This document shows, piece after piece, positions 46,885 to 58,812 of a stretch of 64,000 nt of DNA (position 1 is the stretch's first letter; every line of letters starts with the position of its first letter). The notes below the pieces were generated by a model. The model was not told the DNA's origin. It was given only the letters and a program-made list of their open reading frames with translations, and made no database searches. The translations under genes and the position numbers were made by a program. Origin of the DNA: Leptospira dzoumogneensis (GTDB taxonomy: Bacteria > Spirochaetota > Leptospiria > Leptospirales > Leptospiraceae); assembly GCF_004770895.1 (NCBI RefSeq), contig NZ_RQHS01000019.1, forward strand, positions 620,001 through 684,000. Direction: 5' to 3'.

Positions 46885-47973
46885 TTACTCAGTCAGATTT
46901 TTTTCTCCACTTTTGTCCACGGAACTTGGGATACCTTTCGTGTCCCAAAGTTCCAATTCCAAATTTAAAGGAAGATGTGCCGGAGCGGAGACTTGAAATT
47001 CTCCTTCTCCTTTTCTAGTTTGGAAACAGATCTGTTCCGTTCTCAAAACTCTTTCAGGTTCAGAAGTTCTTTGTGGATTCCAGTTTTGTATTTTGGAAGA
47101 AGTGGAACTTCTTCTTTTCAAATTTAAAAGTACACATTGACTATCAGAATCGGAATTCTCAAAATTGAATTTCACTCTATAAAAATTCTCTTCCGAATCG
47201 GTTTGAGTTTTTTCAATACCCGCAATTCTGATCTTAGGTTTGCGCTTTTCAGTTTCTAATTCCGTTCTTTTAGGTAGAGATTCTTGTTTTAAAAGATCTT
47301 CCATTGCGAGAAAGAAATCGCTGTCTTCTCCCACATTATAATACTTTCCGTTTCCTGTTTTTGCCAGAGATTGCATGACTCTTTTTTCTTCAGGTTTCAA
47401 TCCTAGACCGAAGATATGCATTTTGAAATTTATACCTTTTTGTTGCAGGACCTGCAGTTCTTTTTCCGGATTTCCATAGCAGCTTTCAATTCCGTCGGTT
47501 ACTAAGATCAAATCAGTCGGAGATTTTCTGCGGACGATATAATCTCCTGCGATCCGAATGGACTCTGCGAGTGGAGTGGCTCCGGAAGGAGTGAGGCCAA
47601 AAAGTTTATTTTGAAAACCGGGACGATTTCCTTTTTCTAATGGCTGATAAAGTCTGGAAGATTGACAACCGGGCAGACGATTTCCGTAAGCGATAAAACC
47701 TACTTCGGTTTCTTCCGGAAGTTTATCCACATAATGACGAACATATTTTTTTGCGAGATGTACCTTTTGGTAGATCCCAAGATATTCATTCATGGAACCG
47801 CTTGCATCTAAGATGAATAATTTTGCAGTTTCAGGTTGTCCCGGTACTGCGAGTTCAGGAGATGTATCCGAAATGATAAAAGAAGGACCAAGAAATAATA
47901 TTATAAAAAGAAGATATTTTAAATTTTTATAATGAATAAAGGATCTGGATCTGAACATTCGGAAAGAAAACAT
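46885..47973 (-). CDS. Secreted von Willebrand factor A domain protein
   Basis: 362 residues: basic N terminus, signal segment (about 19-36) and a VWA domain (about 48-235). The MIDAS metal site is complete: DASGSMNEY (about 56), Thr in SGATPLAES, and VTDGIES. The C-terminal 120 residues are beta-rich and unassigned. Such proteins usually bind other proteins through the metal. Its stop is four bases from that of the opposing MuiA-like gene (TAAGATCTTA). It follows cobC by 92 bases on the same strand but has no evident B12 link. Confidence 0.85.
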   Translation of the reverse strand: MFSFRMFRSRSFIHYKNLKYLLFIILFLGPSFIISDTSPELAVPGQPETAKLFILDASGSMNEYLGIYQKVHLAKKYVRHYVDKLPEETEVGFIAYGNRLPGCQSSRLYQPLEKGNRPGFQNKLFGLTPSGATPLAESIRIAGDYIVRRKSPTDLILVTDGIESCYGNPEKELQVLQQKGINFKMHIFGLGLKPEEKRVMQSLAKTGNGKYYNVGEDSDFFLAMEDLLKQESLPKRTELETEKRKPKIRIAGIEKTQTDSEENFYRVKFNFENSDSDSQCVLLNLKRRSSTSSKIQNWNPQRTSEPERVLRTEQICFQTRKGEGEFQVSAPAHLPLNLELELWDTKGIPSSVDKSGEKNLTE

Positions 47974-48065
47974 GGGAGATTCGAATACTATATTCCTTAT
48001 CGGATAAAAATAAAAACACCTTAGAGATCCGGTTTTCTATTTATGTCTTATTGATCCTGAGCAGG

Positions 48066-48707
48066 TTATTTCTTATTCCAATAAACGAACTGTGGATAAG
48101 ATCCCATTTCTCCGAATCGGATCTTAAAACAAGAAACGGACCCGTATTCTAAAACCAATCTAAACGAATTCTCCAAAGGAAAACCTAATACGATAGAAGA
48201 CAAACATCGGATTGGTCCTCCGTGGCTGACCCAGATTGTTCTGTATTCGGATGTCTCCTCTTCTTCTTTTTTAAGGTTTTCCCAAGTTCTTGCTTCTTGT
48301 AGACCTTCTTCCCATGACCTTAAGATCCTGGTTTTTAATTCGGAATAAGTTTCTCCGCCTGGTGGCCTTCTGTTTACATAATCTTCCATCCAAGGATCCG
48401 TTTCCGATCTAGGCAGGTCTTCCCATAAACGTCCTTCCCAATCGCCGAAATCCAGTTCTTGGATATTCGGATCCACTTTCCAAGTGGGAGTGATCGATTT
48501 TGATTCTAAATGTTTGCTGATATACTCCGCTAAACTATAACATCTGAATAAAGGACTGGTGCGGATAGAATGTACTTTTTCGGGAAGAAGTTTCAAAATA
48601 TTCTCCGCTTCTTTTTCAAAACTGGCAGGAAGTCCTAGATCCGATTTACCGTAACAGGTTCCCGGTTCTACTTCAGGAGTAGTATGTCTGACTAAAAAGA
48701 TTTCCAT
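48066..48707 (-). CDS. Histidine phosphatase, probably alpha-ribazole-5'-phosphate phosphatase (CobC-like)
   Basis: 213 residues of the phosphoglycerate-mutase-like fold. The catalytic histidine is in FLVRHTTPEVEPGTCYGKSD (about 5-24), followed by IRTSPLFRC and the second histidine in VSHGGPIRCL (about 165). The CYGxSD phrase is typical of CobC. Its place as the last gene after cobT and cobS, with a 16-base overlap with cobS, supports a role in removing phosphate in lower-ligand assembly of B12. Confidence 0.86.
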   Translation of the reverse strand: MEIFLVRHTTPEVEPGTCYGKSDLGLPASFEKEAENILKLLPEKVHSIRTSPLFRCYSLAEYISKHLESKSITPTWKVDPNIQELDFGDWEGRLWEDLPRSETDPWMEDYVNRRPPGGETYSELKTRILRSWEEGLQEARTWENLKKEEEETSEYRTIWVSHGGPIRCLSSIVLGFPLENSFRLVLEYGSVSCFKIRFGEMGSYPQFVYWNKK

Positions 48708-49504
48708 GCGGCAATAATCCCGATCAGGTATAATAGTTCAGTGACTTGTTGGACTGCGCCTAAACAATCTCCAGTATACCCACCCAGCCATTTTTTATAA
48801 AAACTTCTGAGATACAAATATCCGAATGTTTGTAAAAGGAACGGATATAATAAGAATCCGAAAACTCTATCCGAAGGCAGATATTCATTATGTAAGAATG
48901 CAAACCAAGGAGCTAATCCCCAGATCCCCGCAATAAATACATTAGAATTTCTTAAAGTTTGGATGATCGGTTTCGCTTTGGATAATTGATCTTCTCTCAC
49001 ATAAGGAAGTGTTTTTGCAGTGAATAATGCCCAAAACCTACTGGAAGAATGGGAGGAAACTATGGTGATAAATAATACTTCGATGGAAAATTCTTCCAAA
49101 GATTTATAACATACAAATTTAAGAAGAAGAACAAGTATGATCCCGATCGTTCCGAAGGCACCGATCCTACTGTCCTTCATGATCTCTAGGATCTTCTCCT
49201 TAGTCCATCCTCCGCCGAATCCGTCGCATACATCGGTAAATCCGTCCTCGTGAAAAGCACCTGTAACCAAAACGGAAACCGACATCGCTAAAACGATACT
49301 GATCTCCCAGGTTAAGGAAAGATCCGCAACCCATAGAACGAACCATGTTGCAGTTCCAACAATCCATCCTACTAAGGGAAAATATCTGGAAGATGAGTTT
49401 AGATATTCGTCGGAATGTTCCACCCAAGAAGGAACAATGATACGAGTATTATAACGAACGGAGGAAAGAAAAATGATCAGCTCTTTGCGGATAAATCCAA
49501 ACAT
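48692..49504 (-). CDS. cobS: Adenosylcobinamide-GDP ribazoletransferase (cobalamin synthase)
   Basis: 270 residues, six or seven helices. Joins adenosylcobinamide-GDP and alpha-ribazole(-phosphate) at the membrane to make B12. Family motifs: SRYFPLVGWIVG (about 38), GAFHEDGFTDVCDGFGGG (about 82, metal-binding acids) and MKDSRIGAFGTIGIILVLLLK (about 110, shown here in full family form except for one residue changes). The length is close to that of E. coli CobS (247). Between cobT (55-base gap) and cobC (overlap), in a riboswitch-led operon. Confidence 0.94.
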   Translation of the reverse strand: MFGFIRKELIIFLSSVRYNTRIIVPSWVEHSDEYLNSSSRYFPLVGWIVGTATWFVLWVADLSLTWEISIVLAMSVSVLVTGAFHEDGFTDVCDGFGGGWTKEKILEIMKDSRIGAFGTIGIILVLLLKFVCYKSLEEFSIEVLFITIVSSHSSSRFWALFTAKTLPYVREDQLSKAKPIIQTLRNSNVFIAGIWGLAPWFAFLHNEYLPSDRVFGFLLYPFLLQTFGYLYLRSFYKKWLGGYTGDCLGAVQQVTELLYLIGIIAAWKSF

Positions 49505-49559
49505 GCAAAGACGAACTTATTCATTCCTCCGATTCGGGCAGCGAGAATTTGATCCTCGA

Positions 49560-50603
49560 TCAGTCTTTTTTTTCGGAAACACCGGCGGATTCGAAGCTTG
49601 CCATTTCTCTTAAGAATGCCAATGAGGATTCTAAGATAGGATAGGCGAGTGCACATCCTGTTCCTTCTCCCAAGCGAAGCCCAAGATCCAAGACAGGATC
49701 AGCGTCAAAAAATTCTAAGATCAGTCTATGGCCTTGTTCGGAAGACTTATGAGCAAATACTGCGTTACGAACGATCTTAGGTTCGATTCTGGAAGCGGTT
49801 AAGAATGCGGAACTTGCAATAAAACCGTCCACTAAGATCAAACGATTTTCTTTATAGGAAGAAAGCATTGCTCCACAGATCATTGCGATCTCGAAACCGC
49901 CGAACTTGGAGAGAACTTCAATCGGATCTTTTGGATTTACTTGGTGTTTTGCCCTGCATTCGGATAGGATCTTTTTTTTACGTTCTAAGGACAGATCGTC
50001 CAGGCCTGTTCCTCTTCCAGTAAGATCCTCTGCTGAACGATCTAAAAATACGGAAGCGAGTAAAGAAGCGCTGGAAGTATTTCCGATCCCCATCTCTCCA
50101 AAGCCGATCACATTACAATCTTTTGGTACTTTGGTGGTTGCGATCTCTTCACCGATACGGATTGCCTCTTCACATTCTTCCCTTGTCATTGCTGGTTCGT
50201 TCAGAATGTTTCTGGTCCCGGCTGCTATCTTTGCAGATATAAAATCTGGATGAGATTGTTCGAAGTCGCCGGAAACTCCTGAATCCACAACCAACAGTTT
50301 GATCCCATGTTGTTTGCAGAATACATTGATCGCCGCTCCTCCATTCAAAAAGTTGAATACCATTTGGTAAGTAACTTCTTTCGGAAAGGCGGAAACTCCC
50401 GAGTCTGCGAGTCCATGGTCTCCTGCGAATACTAATAAATGGGGATTCGATAATACAGGATCTACCGTATTTTGGATAGTGCCGATACGGTAGGCAAGAT
50501 CTTCTAATTTTCCCAAAGCTCCTAATGGTTTGGTCTTGGTATCGATTTTATTGCGTAAATGTTTATCTAAGTCCAATTGGTACACGTCTTTAGGGCGGAT
50601 CAT
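49560..50603 (-). CDS. cobT: Nicotinate-nucleotide--dimethylbenzimidazole phosphoribosyltransferase
   Basis: 347 residues. Activates the lower base of B12 as alpha-ribazole phosphate. Motifs: [14 protein letters not shown] (about 23), [17 protein letters not shown] (about 55), [13 protein letters not shown] (about 170) and [15 protein letters not shown] (about 315), which carries the catalytic glutamate. The complete active site suggests it works on dimethylbenzimidazole or a related base. No bluB or corrin ring genes are seen in this window. The 67 bases before its start contain no terminator, so it is likely read from the riboswitch upstream of the lipoproteins. Confidence 0.95.
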   Translation of the reverse strand: MIRPKDVYQLDLDKHLRNKIDTKTKPLGALGKLEDLAYRIGTIQNTVDPVLSNPHLLVFAGDHGLADSGVSAFPKEVTYQMVFNFLNGGAAINVFCKQHGIKLLVVDSGVSGDFEQSHPDFISAKIAAGTRNILNEPAMTREECEEAIRIGEEIATTKVPKDCNVIGFGEMGIGNTSSASLLASVFLDRSAEDLTGRGTGLDDLSLERKKKILSECRAKHQVNPKDPIEVLSKFGGFEIAMICGAMLSSYKENRLILVDGFIASSAFLTASRIEPKIVRNAVFAHKSSEQGHRLILEFFDADPVLDLGLRLGEGTGCALAYPILESSLAFLREMASFESAGVSEKKD

Positions 50604-50670
50604 ATGTTTTCACTTGTTAAAATTTTAATATGAAACTGGAAAAGGTCAGAAGATCTTTTTCAGTTTTAGG

Positions 50671-51540
50671 TTAAGGAGTTACGGATTTTGCAATAACTCC
50701 GTCTATATCAGGATTTGCGTGAGCTGCATCTATAGGTAGTGAGGTCAAAATCGTTTTAGCTGCGGATATTTTGATATAAGTGAATCCATTCGTTTGGATT
50801 TCGCTTTTTAAGGTACTATTACAACCGGAACCGGAGTTTCCAAAATTAGGATCAGCTAGATCGAAACCGTCTCCACCCCCGCCTCCGTTTATAATATCCG
50901 TATCGAAAACTTCGGACACGGTCATTGGATTCGAGTCTTGGTTATATATGAAAGGTGTGATCCCTGCGAATTTATTCCAGTATATAGGATTTCCTACAAA
51001 AGTATTCGGATCCGAGTTCGTATAGGTTGGATTCCATCCACACCAATTCGTTAGATCGTTGCCTACTTCTACTATTAGAGGCTCCATAAAAACGTTGTCG
51101 AAGGAGTTTGAGTTATTTTGAACTCCTACAAAGAAAGGGTTTTCATAAACTATAAAGTCGATACCGCTAGCAGGGAGCACTTTTACTCCTGACCATCGTA
51201 GTATAATAGAAGATCCGACTCCGGAAGCATCTAAAGTATACACGTCGAGAGAACCGTTAAACTTTCCTGCACCACGAATTCCGTCGATAGAACAATCTGA
51301 ATCTTTGAATCCAATACCGGTACTCGTAGGAGCCGAAACGATCTCATCAGCCACAAAAATTCCCCTGCCTGATTCCGGTGTTCTTTGATCGCAGGAACTT
51401 AAGTATCCGGACCCTCCCAACCCAAGGGCAAGAAGGGCCTCAGCACCTGAAGAACTTTTGGGATCTTCGCAGCCGATGAAACTTGAAGAAAAACAAGTAA
51501 ATATTACGTAAATTTGAATAACTTTTTTAAACTTGAACAT
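50671..51540 (-). CDS. LIC_13355-like lipoprotein, cell-surface family, in the B12 operon
   Basis: 289 residues. Signal peptide with lipobox FIGC (Cys about 24). The mature protein has the pattern of bacterial surface proteins of the type VYTLDASGVGSSIILRW, then IDFIVYENPF, MEPLIVEVGNDLTNWCGWNP and a glycine run (GGGGGDGFDLADPNFG) ahead of a final YIKISAAK strand. In other bacteria this beta-sandwich type sometimes sits beside cobalamin genes. I believe it is the Leptospira LIC_13355 lipoprotein family, from memory of the pattern only. It lies 30 bases after the first lipoprotein and 67 before cobT, so it is within the riboswitch-controlled operon. A role in binding corrinoid at the surface is inference. 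Confidence 0.72.
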   Translation of the reverse strand: MFKFKKVIQIYVIFTCFSSSFIGCEDPKSSSGAEALLALGLGGSGYLSSCDQRTPESGRGIFVADEIVSAPTSTGIGFKDSDCSIDGIRGAGKFNGSLDVYTLDASGVGSSIILRWSGVKVLPASGIDFIVYENPFFVGVQNNSNSFDNVFMEPLIVEVGNDLTNWCGWNPTYTNSDPNTFVGNPIYWNKFAGITPFIYNQDSNPMTVSEVFDTDIINGGGGGDGFDLADPNFGNSGSGCNSTLKSEIQTNGFTYIKISAAKTILTSLPIDAAHANPDIDGVIAKSVTP

Positions 51541-51570
51541 TTACATTTTCCTTCCGTTATCCGATTTAGA

Positions 51571-52155
51571 TCAGTTTTGAGATTCGAGCCTACTCCAAGG
51601 AGCAGGATCAAAGCCGCTATTCAAACCGCAGCCGGCATTGATATCGCTCGGGTCGGAATAATAATCCAAATCATCCGCTTTAGCCGATGCTAGAGTTGTT
51701 TGAGATGAAACACCGGAGAGGTCCGGGCAGACATAAGTTTTGCCGTCTTTAACGGTCCATCGATACCAAGAATAATTCCCTTGGGAAAAAGAGGAATCTC
51801 CACGGAAGCGTACATAGATCACTTTTTTATTCGTGTCGATCTCTTGGATATCACCGTATAAATAGCTATTGCCGTAAGTCGCGTCGAACATAGTTTGTGC
51901 GATTAGGGAAAGAGAGATATTATATGTTCCTACGATCTCATTTCCCGGTGCAGTATAAGTTCCGCCCGCATAATCAGTAGTTCCGTTATAATAATTATAG
52001 TTACCTGCGATCGGGTTTAATCCGGCTACGGCAACTAAGGCAAGTACGTTTTCATTGTCCGATTTTTTGGTTTCTCCTAGATCGAAACAATTCGCGAACA
52101 CGAATAATGAACAAACGGCAAACGTTATCGCCGCCAACTTTGTGAATTTTCTCAT
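51571..52155 (-). CDS. Lipoprotein, first gene of the B12 riboswitch operon
   Basis: 194 residues from ATG 52155, which follows AGGAGAGG by five bases; a longer frame from 52206 has no ribosome site. Signal peptide MRKFTKLAAITFAVCSLFVF, lipobox FANC (Cys about 23). The mature part has Tyr/Gly/Thr-rich segments (NYNYYNGTTDYAGGTY, YGNSYLYGDIQEI) and ends PAPWSRLESQ. No known domain is recognised; it resembles other small Leptospira lipoproteins. Because it is the first gene after the cobalamin riboswitch, its expression should fall when B12 is plentiful. Corrinoid uptake or binding is a sensible but untested role. Confidence 0.75.
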   Translation of the reverse strand: MRKFTKLAAITFAVCSLFVFANCFDLGETKKSDNENVLALVAVAGLNPIAGNYNYYNGTTDYAGGTYTAPGNEIVGTYNISLSLIAQTMFDATYGNSYLYGDIQEIDTNKKVIYVRFRGDSSFSQGNYSWYRWTVKDGKTYVCPDLSGVSSQTTLASAKADDLDYYSDPSDINAGCGLNSGFDPAPWSRLESQN

Positions 52156-52351
52156 TTTCCTCTCCTGATTTCTGCCGGATATCGCAGAAAAAGAAAATAA
52201 AAGCAAAATAACGTTAGTCGATCATTGACCGTAGAAAGATCAGAACGATTTTGTATTTGCGGTGGTTTTCTTTTTCCGTTCGAGAGCCCCGACATTTTAG
52301 CTTTCGGGGCCCCATCGCAGAAAGCGCGGATGCGCTAAAGAGCGAGATTTA
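52156..52351 (-). other. Leader between riboswitch aptamer and first lipoprotein gene
   Basis: About 200 bases of untranslated leader. It contains two stable hairpins (52286-52310; about 52165-52195), the second ending a few bases before AGGAGAGG. No reading frame here is credible. Confidence 0.55.
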
Positions 52352-52500
52352 CGATACCCCCCAACCTCGAGGTTAAAGTATCGCGGGGAAGATCTGGCTT
52401 ATTCCGTTTAAAACGGACATCACAGTTGCGGGTCAGCGCGGGATTTTCACCCGACTTCCTCCCTGAAAGCGTAATTCCAGATTTTGGTTTAGCACTTCCC
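52352..52500 (-). promoter_or_regulatory. Cobalamin (adenosylcobalamin-type) riboswitch
   Basis: On the minus strand the conserved B12 core is present: AAGTCGGGTGAAAATCCCGC (52437-52457), then GCTGACCC and the B12 box CCCGCAACTGTG (52421-52432), a small hairpin with arms TCCGTTT/AAACGGA (52403-52417), and AAGCCAGATCTTCC (52387-52400). ATCTGG (about 52478-52483) can pair with CCAGAT (52392-52397) to close the aptamer. Just 3' is a hairpin CGATAC/GTATCG with inner AACC/GGTT (52352-52383), which may be the partner loop or switching element. There is no terminator with a T run before the first gene. A GCCCCGA/TCGGGGC hairpin (52286-52310) and a TTTCTGC/GCAGAAA hairpin close to the ribosome site (about 52165-52195) suggest translational control. 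The outer boundaries are approximate. Confidence 0.88.
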
Positions 52501-52714
52501 CTGGCAAGGGAAAAACTATTGGGATATAAAAGCAGTGTATTCCTTGCAATATCCGGATAAATCGACGATATTCTAAACATAAGAACGATTAGGAAGGATT
52601 CGGTACATAATTTCAGATCGATAAGACATTCTAATCCACAAAAAATTCGGGAAAGATCTTTCATAGACCGAAAATAAAAGAGAGAGTTCTAATAAAACTT
52701 CCAAGAGGAATACG

Positions 52715-54055
52715 ATGAAAATTACCCGATCCACTTTTCTAAAAGCCGGAATTTTAACTGCCGCAGCTTTCTTGGGAAGTCGTAAGGGAAATTTATCCGC
52801 TCAGAATACGAACTCAGGGAAAAAAGTAATCGTACTTGGCGGAGGACTTTCAGGACTTTATTCGGCATACATCTTAGGAAAAACAGGAAGTAAAGTAACT
52901 CTGATCGAAGCCACAGATAGAGTGGGAGGAAGAGTAAGATCGATACAAGATCCTTCCGGTCACGTCGTGGATCTAGGAGCAGAATGGGTTTCATCCGAAG
53001 ATAAAACTGTTCGCAGTTTAGTTAGAGAGTTAGGATTAAAATTACAATCTTCTCCATTGGTCCCGGATCTATTTTTGGGAACTTATAAGAAGGCAGGTGC
53101 CTGGGAACTTTCTACTAAATCCCAAGAGATCCTGAACAAATTAGTATCACAAAATTCTAAATTAGATACTGCACAACAACAAGCGTTAGATCGTATCAGC
53201 ATTTATAATTATCTAGTATACCAAGGAGTCAGTCCGGAAGATCTGACCTTACTTGGTCATAAACTTTCTCTTCATTATGGAGATAGTATTCGAGTTCTAT
53301 CCGCTGAAAAAGTTTTGAGTGATCTTGCACAATTCCCTCAAAGGAATAGCAAGATAGAAGGTGGAATGGAAAGTATCGCCAAAACTCTGGTGATGAATAT
53401 AGAAAACACAGAATTCGTTTTTTCGGATCCTGTTCTTTCAGTGGATCAGGATCCCACAGGGGTTACGGTTACCACCGCTTCCGGAAGAAAATTCAGCGGT
53501 TCTACTTGTATCTGCACTTTACCTGCAAATCAAATCTCTAATGTGAAATGGAACCCGGGATTAGATAAGGAAAAACTTTTAGCGGCACTAAGAGTTCGTT
53601 ATTCTCAAATTTATAAATTATTTTTGGTATTAAAAGAATCTCCTTGGGAATCTTCTCCATTTGCGGTTCATTCGGATGCGGCAGCTCAATTTTTATACGA
53701 CGCCGGTACCAAGTCCGATACTTCGGACAAGGTTTTAGGAGTGATCGCTAATGGTGACAGATTTTCCGTATTTGATACTGCCAACCAAGACCAAAAGGTA
53801 GAATATATTCGTCTGACTCTGGATCGTCTAGGTCTGAAAAAAGATCTACAGATCCAAAGATTCTATTTTACGGAACCTAAAAAAGATTACGTTCCGAACG
53901 GAATTGCCGAGTTTCCACCGGGAAGTTTTGGGTCGGAGATCATTCTAAGAAAACCGTTTGATCGTATCTTCTTCGCGGGTGAACATACCGGAGAAATTAC
54001 CGGAACAGTAGAGGCTGCATTGAGTTCGGCGATCAAGGCTGTGAACTTAGTATAA
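52715..54055 (+). CDS. FAD-dependent amine oxidase (flavin monoamine oxidase family), exported
   Basis: 446 residues. The N terminus (about 1-30, [18 protein letters not shown]) looks like a Tat-type signal but has a single arginine, so the export route is uncertain. The FAD-binding Rossmann motif is [18 protein letters not shown] (about 39), followed by [12 protein letters not shown] and DLGAEWV. The C-terminal flavin motif is [20 protein letters not shown] (about 421). It should oxidise an amine (or a related compound) outside the cytoplasm. The substrate is unknown. It lies divergent from the riboswitch operon. Confidence 0.85.
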   Translation: MKITRSTFLKAGILTAAAFLGSRKGNLSAQNTNSGKKVIVLGGGLSGLYSAYILGKTGSKVTLIEATDRVGGRVRSIQDPSGHVVDLGAEWVSSEDKTVRSLVRELGLKLQSSPLVPDLFLGTYKKAGAWELSTKSQEILNKLVSQNSKLDTAQQQALDRISIYNYLVYQGVSPEDLTLLGHKLSLHYGDSIRVLSAEKVLSDLAQFPQRNSKIEGGMESIAKTLVMNIENTEFVFSDPVLSVDQDPTGVTVTTASGRKFSGSTCICTLPANQISNVKWNPGLDKEKLLAALRVRYSQIYKLFLVLKESPWESSPFAVHSDAAAQFLYDAGTKSDTSDKVLGVIANGDRFSVFDTANQDQKVEYIRLTLDRLGLKKDLQIQRFYFTEPKKDYVPNGIAEFPPGSFGSEIILRKPFDRIFFAGEHTGEITGTVEAALSSAIKAVNLV

Positions 54056-54060
54056 AACAA

Positions 54061-54086
54061 AAAAGCCCGGAAACTCCGGGCTTTTT
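54061..54086. terminator. Bidirectional terminator between the amine oxidase and topoisomerase genes
   Basis: AAAAGCCCGGA / CCGGGCTTTTT with loop AACT, having an A tract before and a T tract after, between convergent stops at 54055 and 54108. Confidence 0.9.
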
Positions 54087-54107
54087 CCATTTTGCAAAAA
54101 TAGAATT

Positions 54108-56248
<2,141 letters not shown>

Positions 56249-56252
<4 letters not shown>

Positions 56253-57634
56253 TCCTTGTCCCATTTATCTTTCAGCTCGGATAATTCTCCGATCATGAAT
56301 TCTGTTAATTTTTTATCTTCTTTCACAAGCCCTTGGTATCTGGAAAGGGCGGTTTTTGCTTCTACGATGGCTTCTTCACATTTGCGAACTTCTTCCAAAG
56401 TCATTCTGTAAATTGGAATAGATGCTAACCATTCATAGTACACGAATTTCGCTTTTTGGAGTTTATCCTCGAAATCCTTTTTGGATTTAATACCGATCAC
56501 TTTTTCGTTCCACTTTTCTTTGATAAAGCGGATCAACTCCGAGTTTCTTTCGATCTTCTCTTGTTCCAAACCTGCCAAACGTTTGAATCTGCGGATCAAG
56601 TGGGTCTTTCTGAAATCGCAGAAACGTTTGATGATCTCTTCCGGTCCGAAGTTTTTCAGACGACCGTCGTAAGTGATCACGTTATTCGCTAAAGTTTGCG
56701 TATCTTCTTTGGAGATTACCGCAGCGATCTCTTTCGCGCTAGGTTTTTCTCCCTTCTTATAATTCAATTCTATACGGAACGTTTGGCTGGAATGATCCAC
56801 ATAGTCTTTGAGCCAGGAATCTTTTCTTTCCAGAATATCATCTAGAAGATTGATCACCTTCTCTCTATTCCAGTTCATAGGAGCGTCCGTAAGATAGAGA
56901 GTGTCTCCTTCCCAAGTAAAACCGAATGTAGTGGTCATTGTGATATTGCCAGCTTCGGTCTTAGCCATTTTCACTTCTCCCTTGTAATCCTTGTACCAAG
57001 GTTTTAAAGGAAGAGGCTTTTTGGTTTTTAGATAATTCATCTGCGAGTTGATGATCGCAGAAAGTTTATGGCCCGGGATAAAACAACGGAAACCGGTTGC
57101 AATTCCCATAATATTGTTCAGAAGAACGATCGGAACTTTTCCTACGAAGTGGATCGGTTCGTCTTCCGTTTCGTCGTAATTTTTAACGTAATCTATATCG
57201 GGTAAACTTTCGAAAAATCCCAGGTCTTTTACGAAGTCGGAAAGTTTTACCTCAGTGTATCGAGGAGAAGCGATCGCGCTCGGATCCAATACGTCTCCGA
57301 AAGTACCTTCTCCAGCAACTAATGGATGATTGTTTGCGAACGTAAAGTCCTGAGCCATCTGAGAAAGAGCATCTTGGATGGATCTGTCTCCGTGAGGGTG
57401 ATATCCCATCGCGAGTCCCGCTACTTTTACGGTCTTAGTGAAACGGTTACGTGCGTCTGAATTCCACATTGCCCAAAGAATTCTTCTCTGGACGGGCTTT
57501 AAACCATCGATTTCGTGAGGAATTGCCCTGGAATCGCAGACATATCGAGAATATTTTCTCTGATCGTCGTTAACTTGGTCCTCAAATGGTATTTTTGGGA
57601 AGCTTTCTTTGCCTGGTTTATTGGAATCTTTCAT
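56249..57634 (-). CDS. Type IIA topoisomerase A subunit, short form without C-terminal pinwheel
   Basis: 461 residues, about half of GyrA/ParC. Winged-helix/breakage part: [17 protein letters not shown] (about 43), [19 protein letters not shown] (about 76, the quinolone-pocket region) and [12 protein letters not shown] with the catalytic Tyr (about 126). It keeps the tower and coiled-coil part and ends at [16 protein letters not shown]. The beta-pinwheel that wraps DNA in gyrase is missing, as in T4 gp52. The enzyme therefore should relax or decatenate rather than add negative supercoils. The upstream region to the divergent lipoprotein is 227 bases and shows no gene. No clear ribosome site was seen for ATG 57634. 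Confidence 0.86.
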
Positions 57635-57861
57635 GGGACTTTTATTGCCAAAGGATTTTAGGACGGTTTTACTGTCAACCTTTTAACGTACTACCCGAAT
57701 TCGTACATACTTTTTAGGAAGAAATCGACTTAAGTTACAGTAATTCTTACTTTCTCGTTGGGAAACACCGATAAGGAAAGAAAATTTCCCGGTTTTTCCT
57801 TGAAGATTCGGATGAAAACGGGAAGTTTTTCAAGAAATCCTCTTTTTCCGGCTGTATTTTT

Positions 57862-58812
57862 TTGGAACCGAAGTCTCGATCTTATCTCACAGCAACATTC
57901 TTCTCACTAGGTTTGACCTATTTGTTTTTTTTAATGTCCTGTTCTCTTTTGACGGAATGGACGGAAGAAAAACCTTTAGTCTCCGATCTTCCCGGTATTC
58001 GGATCTATACTAATATCAGTTCGATCCCTGCAAGTTCCGAATCTTTCCGGAACCAACCCGGTCATCTTAGATATTTAGTACTGCAGACCCAATCTTCTAA
58101 GGAAAAAATTTGGACCGGAGAAGTGGATCTTTGGGAAACCAAAGAAGATTTTCATACTACTCTTCCTAAAGGGGTCGTTTTTCCTAAATTAAGTTTTAAG
58201 GCTTCCTTATTCTCAGGTTCGGCTAGATTAGAAGAAGGCGAATTTTCTAATCCTAAATTTATTTCATTTCATCCGCAAGGTGTTCTTTCTTGGAATTGGG
58301 AAGGAGAAGGTTTCAGATCGGGGATTCATATCTCTTCTCCTAAACAACTCAATGTTTCCGATTGGGGGATTTTATATAATTTTTCCCAATCAAATATAGT
58401 ATGGATCGCCAAAGAATACAGAAGTTTAGGTAAGAATGTAGAATTACATTGGGAGAATGTTCGTAATAGCCGGACTAGTTTGAGTACGGATTATACAAGC
58501 CCTGGCGGCAGAAGTTTTCCTTATGCGGACTACGATTATAAGAACCAAATCTTCCAGTATGTAAATTTGATAGAAGCTAGACTTCCGGTTTGGACTTTCA
58601 GGGAAGAAGGTGAATATCGTTGGGCCTGGGGAATTCTTCCGGAAGATCTATTATCTTCTAAGAACGTATCCCAATGGAAACAGAAGAAAAAGGATGAATT
58701 CGTATCGATACATTTTTATGATGCTGCCAATAATATTCCGTTTACTGCCTCGGCCGATTTGAAGAACTATCCAATCATCCTCTTAAAAGATTACGACAAT
58801 GCCAGAAAATAA
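57862..58812 (+). CDS. Lipoprotein of unknown function
   Basis: 316 residues. A hydrophobic N terminus (about 9-28) with lipobox-like FLMSCSLL, Cys about 27. TTG at 57862 is the only start that keeps the full signal peptide; no ribosome site is visible, so initiation is uncertain. The mature part is rich in Trp and aromatic residues ([21 protein letters not shown]), with no recognised domain. The last 14 bases overlap the gltX start, which suggests coupling, but a functional link to tRNA charging is unlikely. Confidence 0.6.
   Translation: MEPKSRSYLTATFFSLGLTYLFFLMSCSLLTEWTEEKPLVSDLPGIRIYTNISSIPASSESFRNQPGHLRYLVLQTQSSKEKIWTGEVDLWETKEDFHTTLPKGVVFPKLSFKASLFSGSARLEEGEFSNPKFISFHPQGVLSWNWEGEGFRSGIHISSPKQLNVSDWGILYNFSQSNIVWIAKEYRSLGKNVELHWENVRNSRTSLSTDYTSPGGRSFPYADYDYKNQIFQYVNLIEARLPVWTFREEGEYRWAWGILPEDLLSSKNVSQWKQKKKDEFVSIHFYDAANNIPFTASADLKNYPIILLKDYDNARK

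Noticed and set aside
52335..52664. 109-codon minus-strand frame
   Set aside because: It lies over the cobalamin riboswitch aptamer; the RNA motif explains the sequence.
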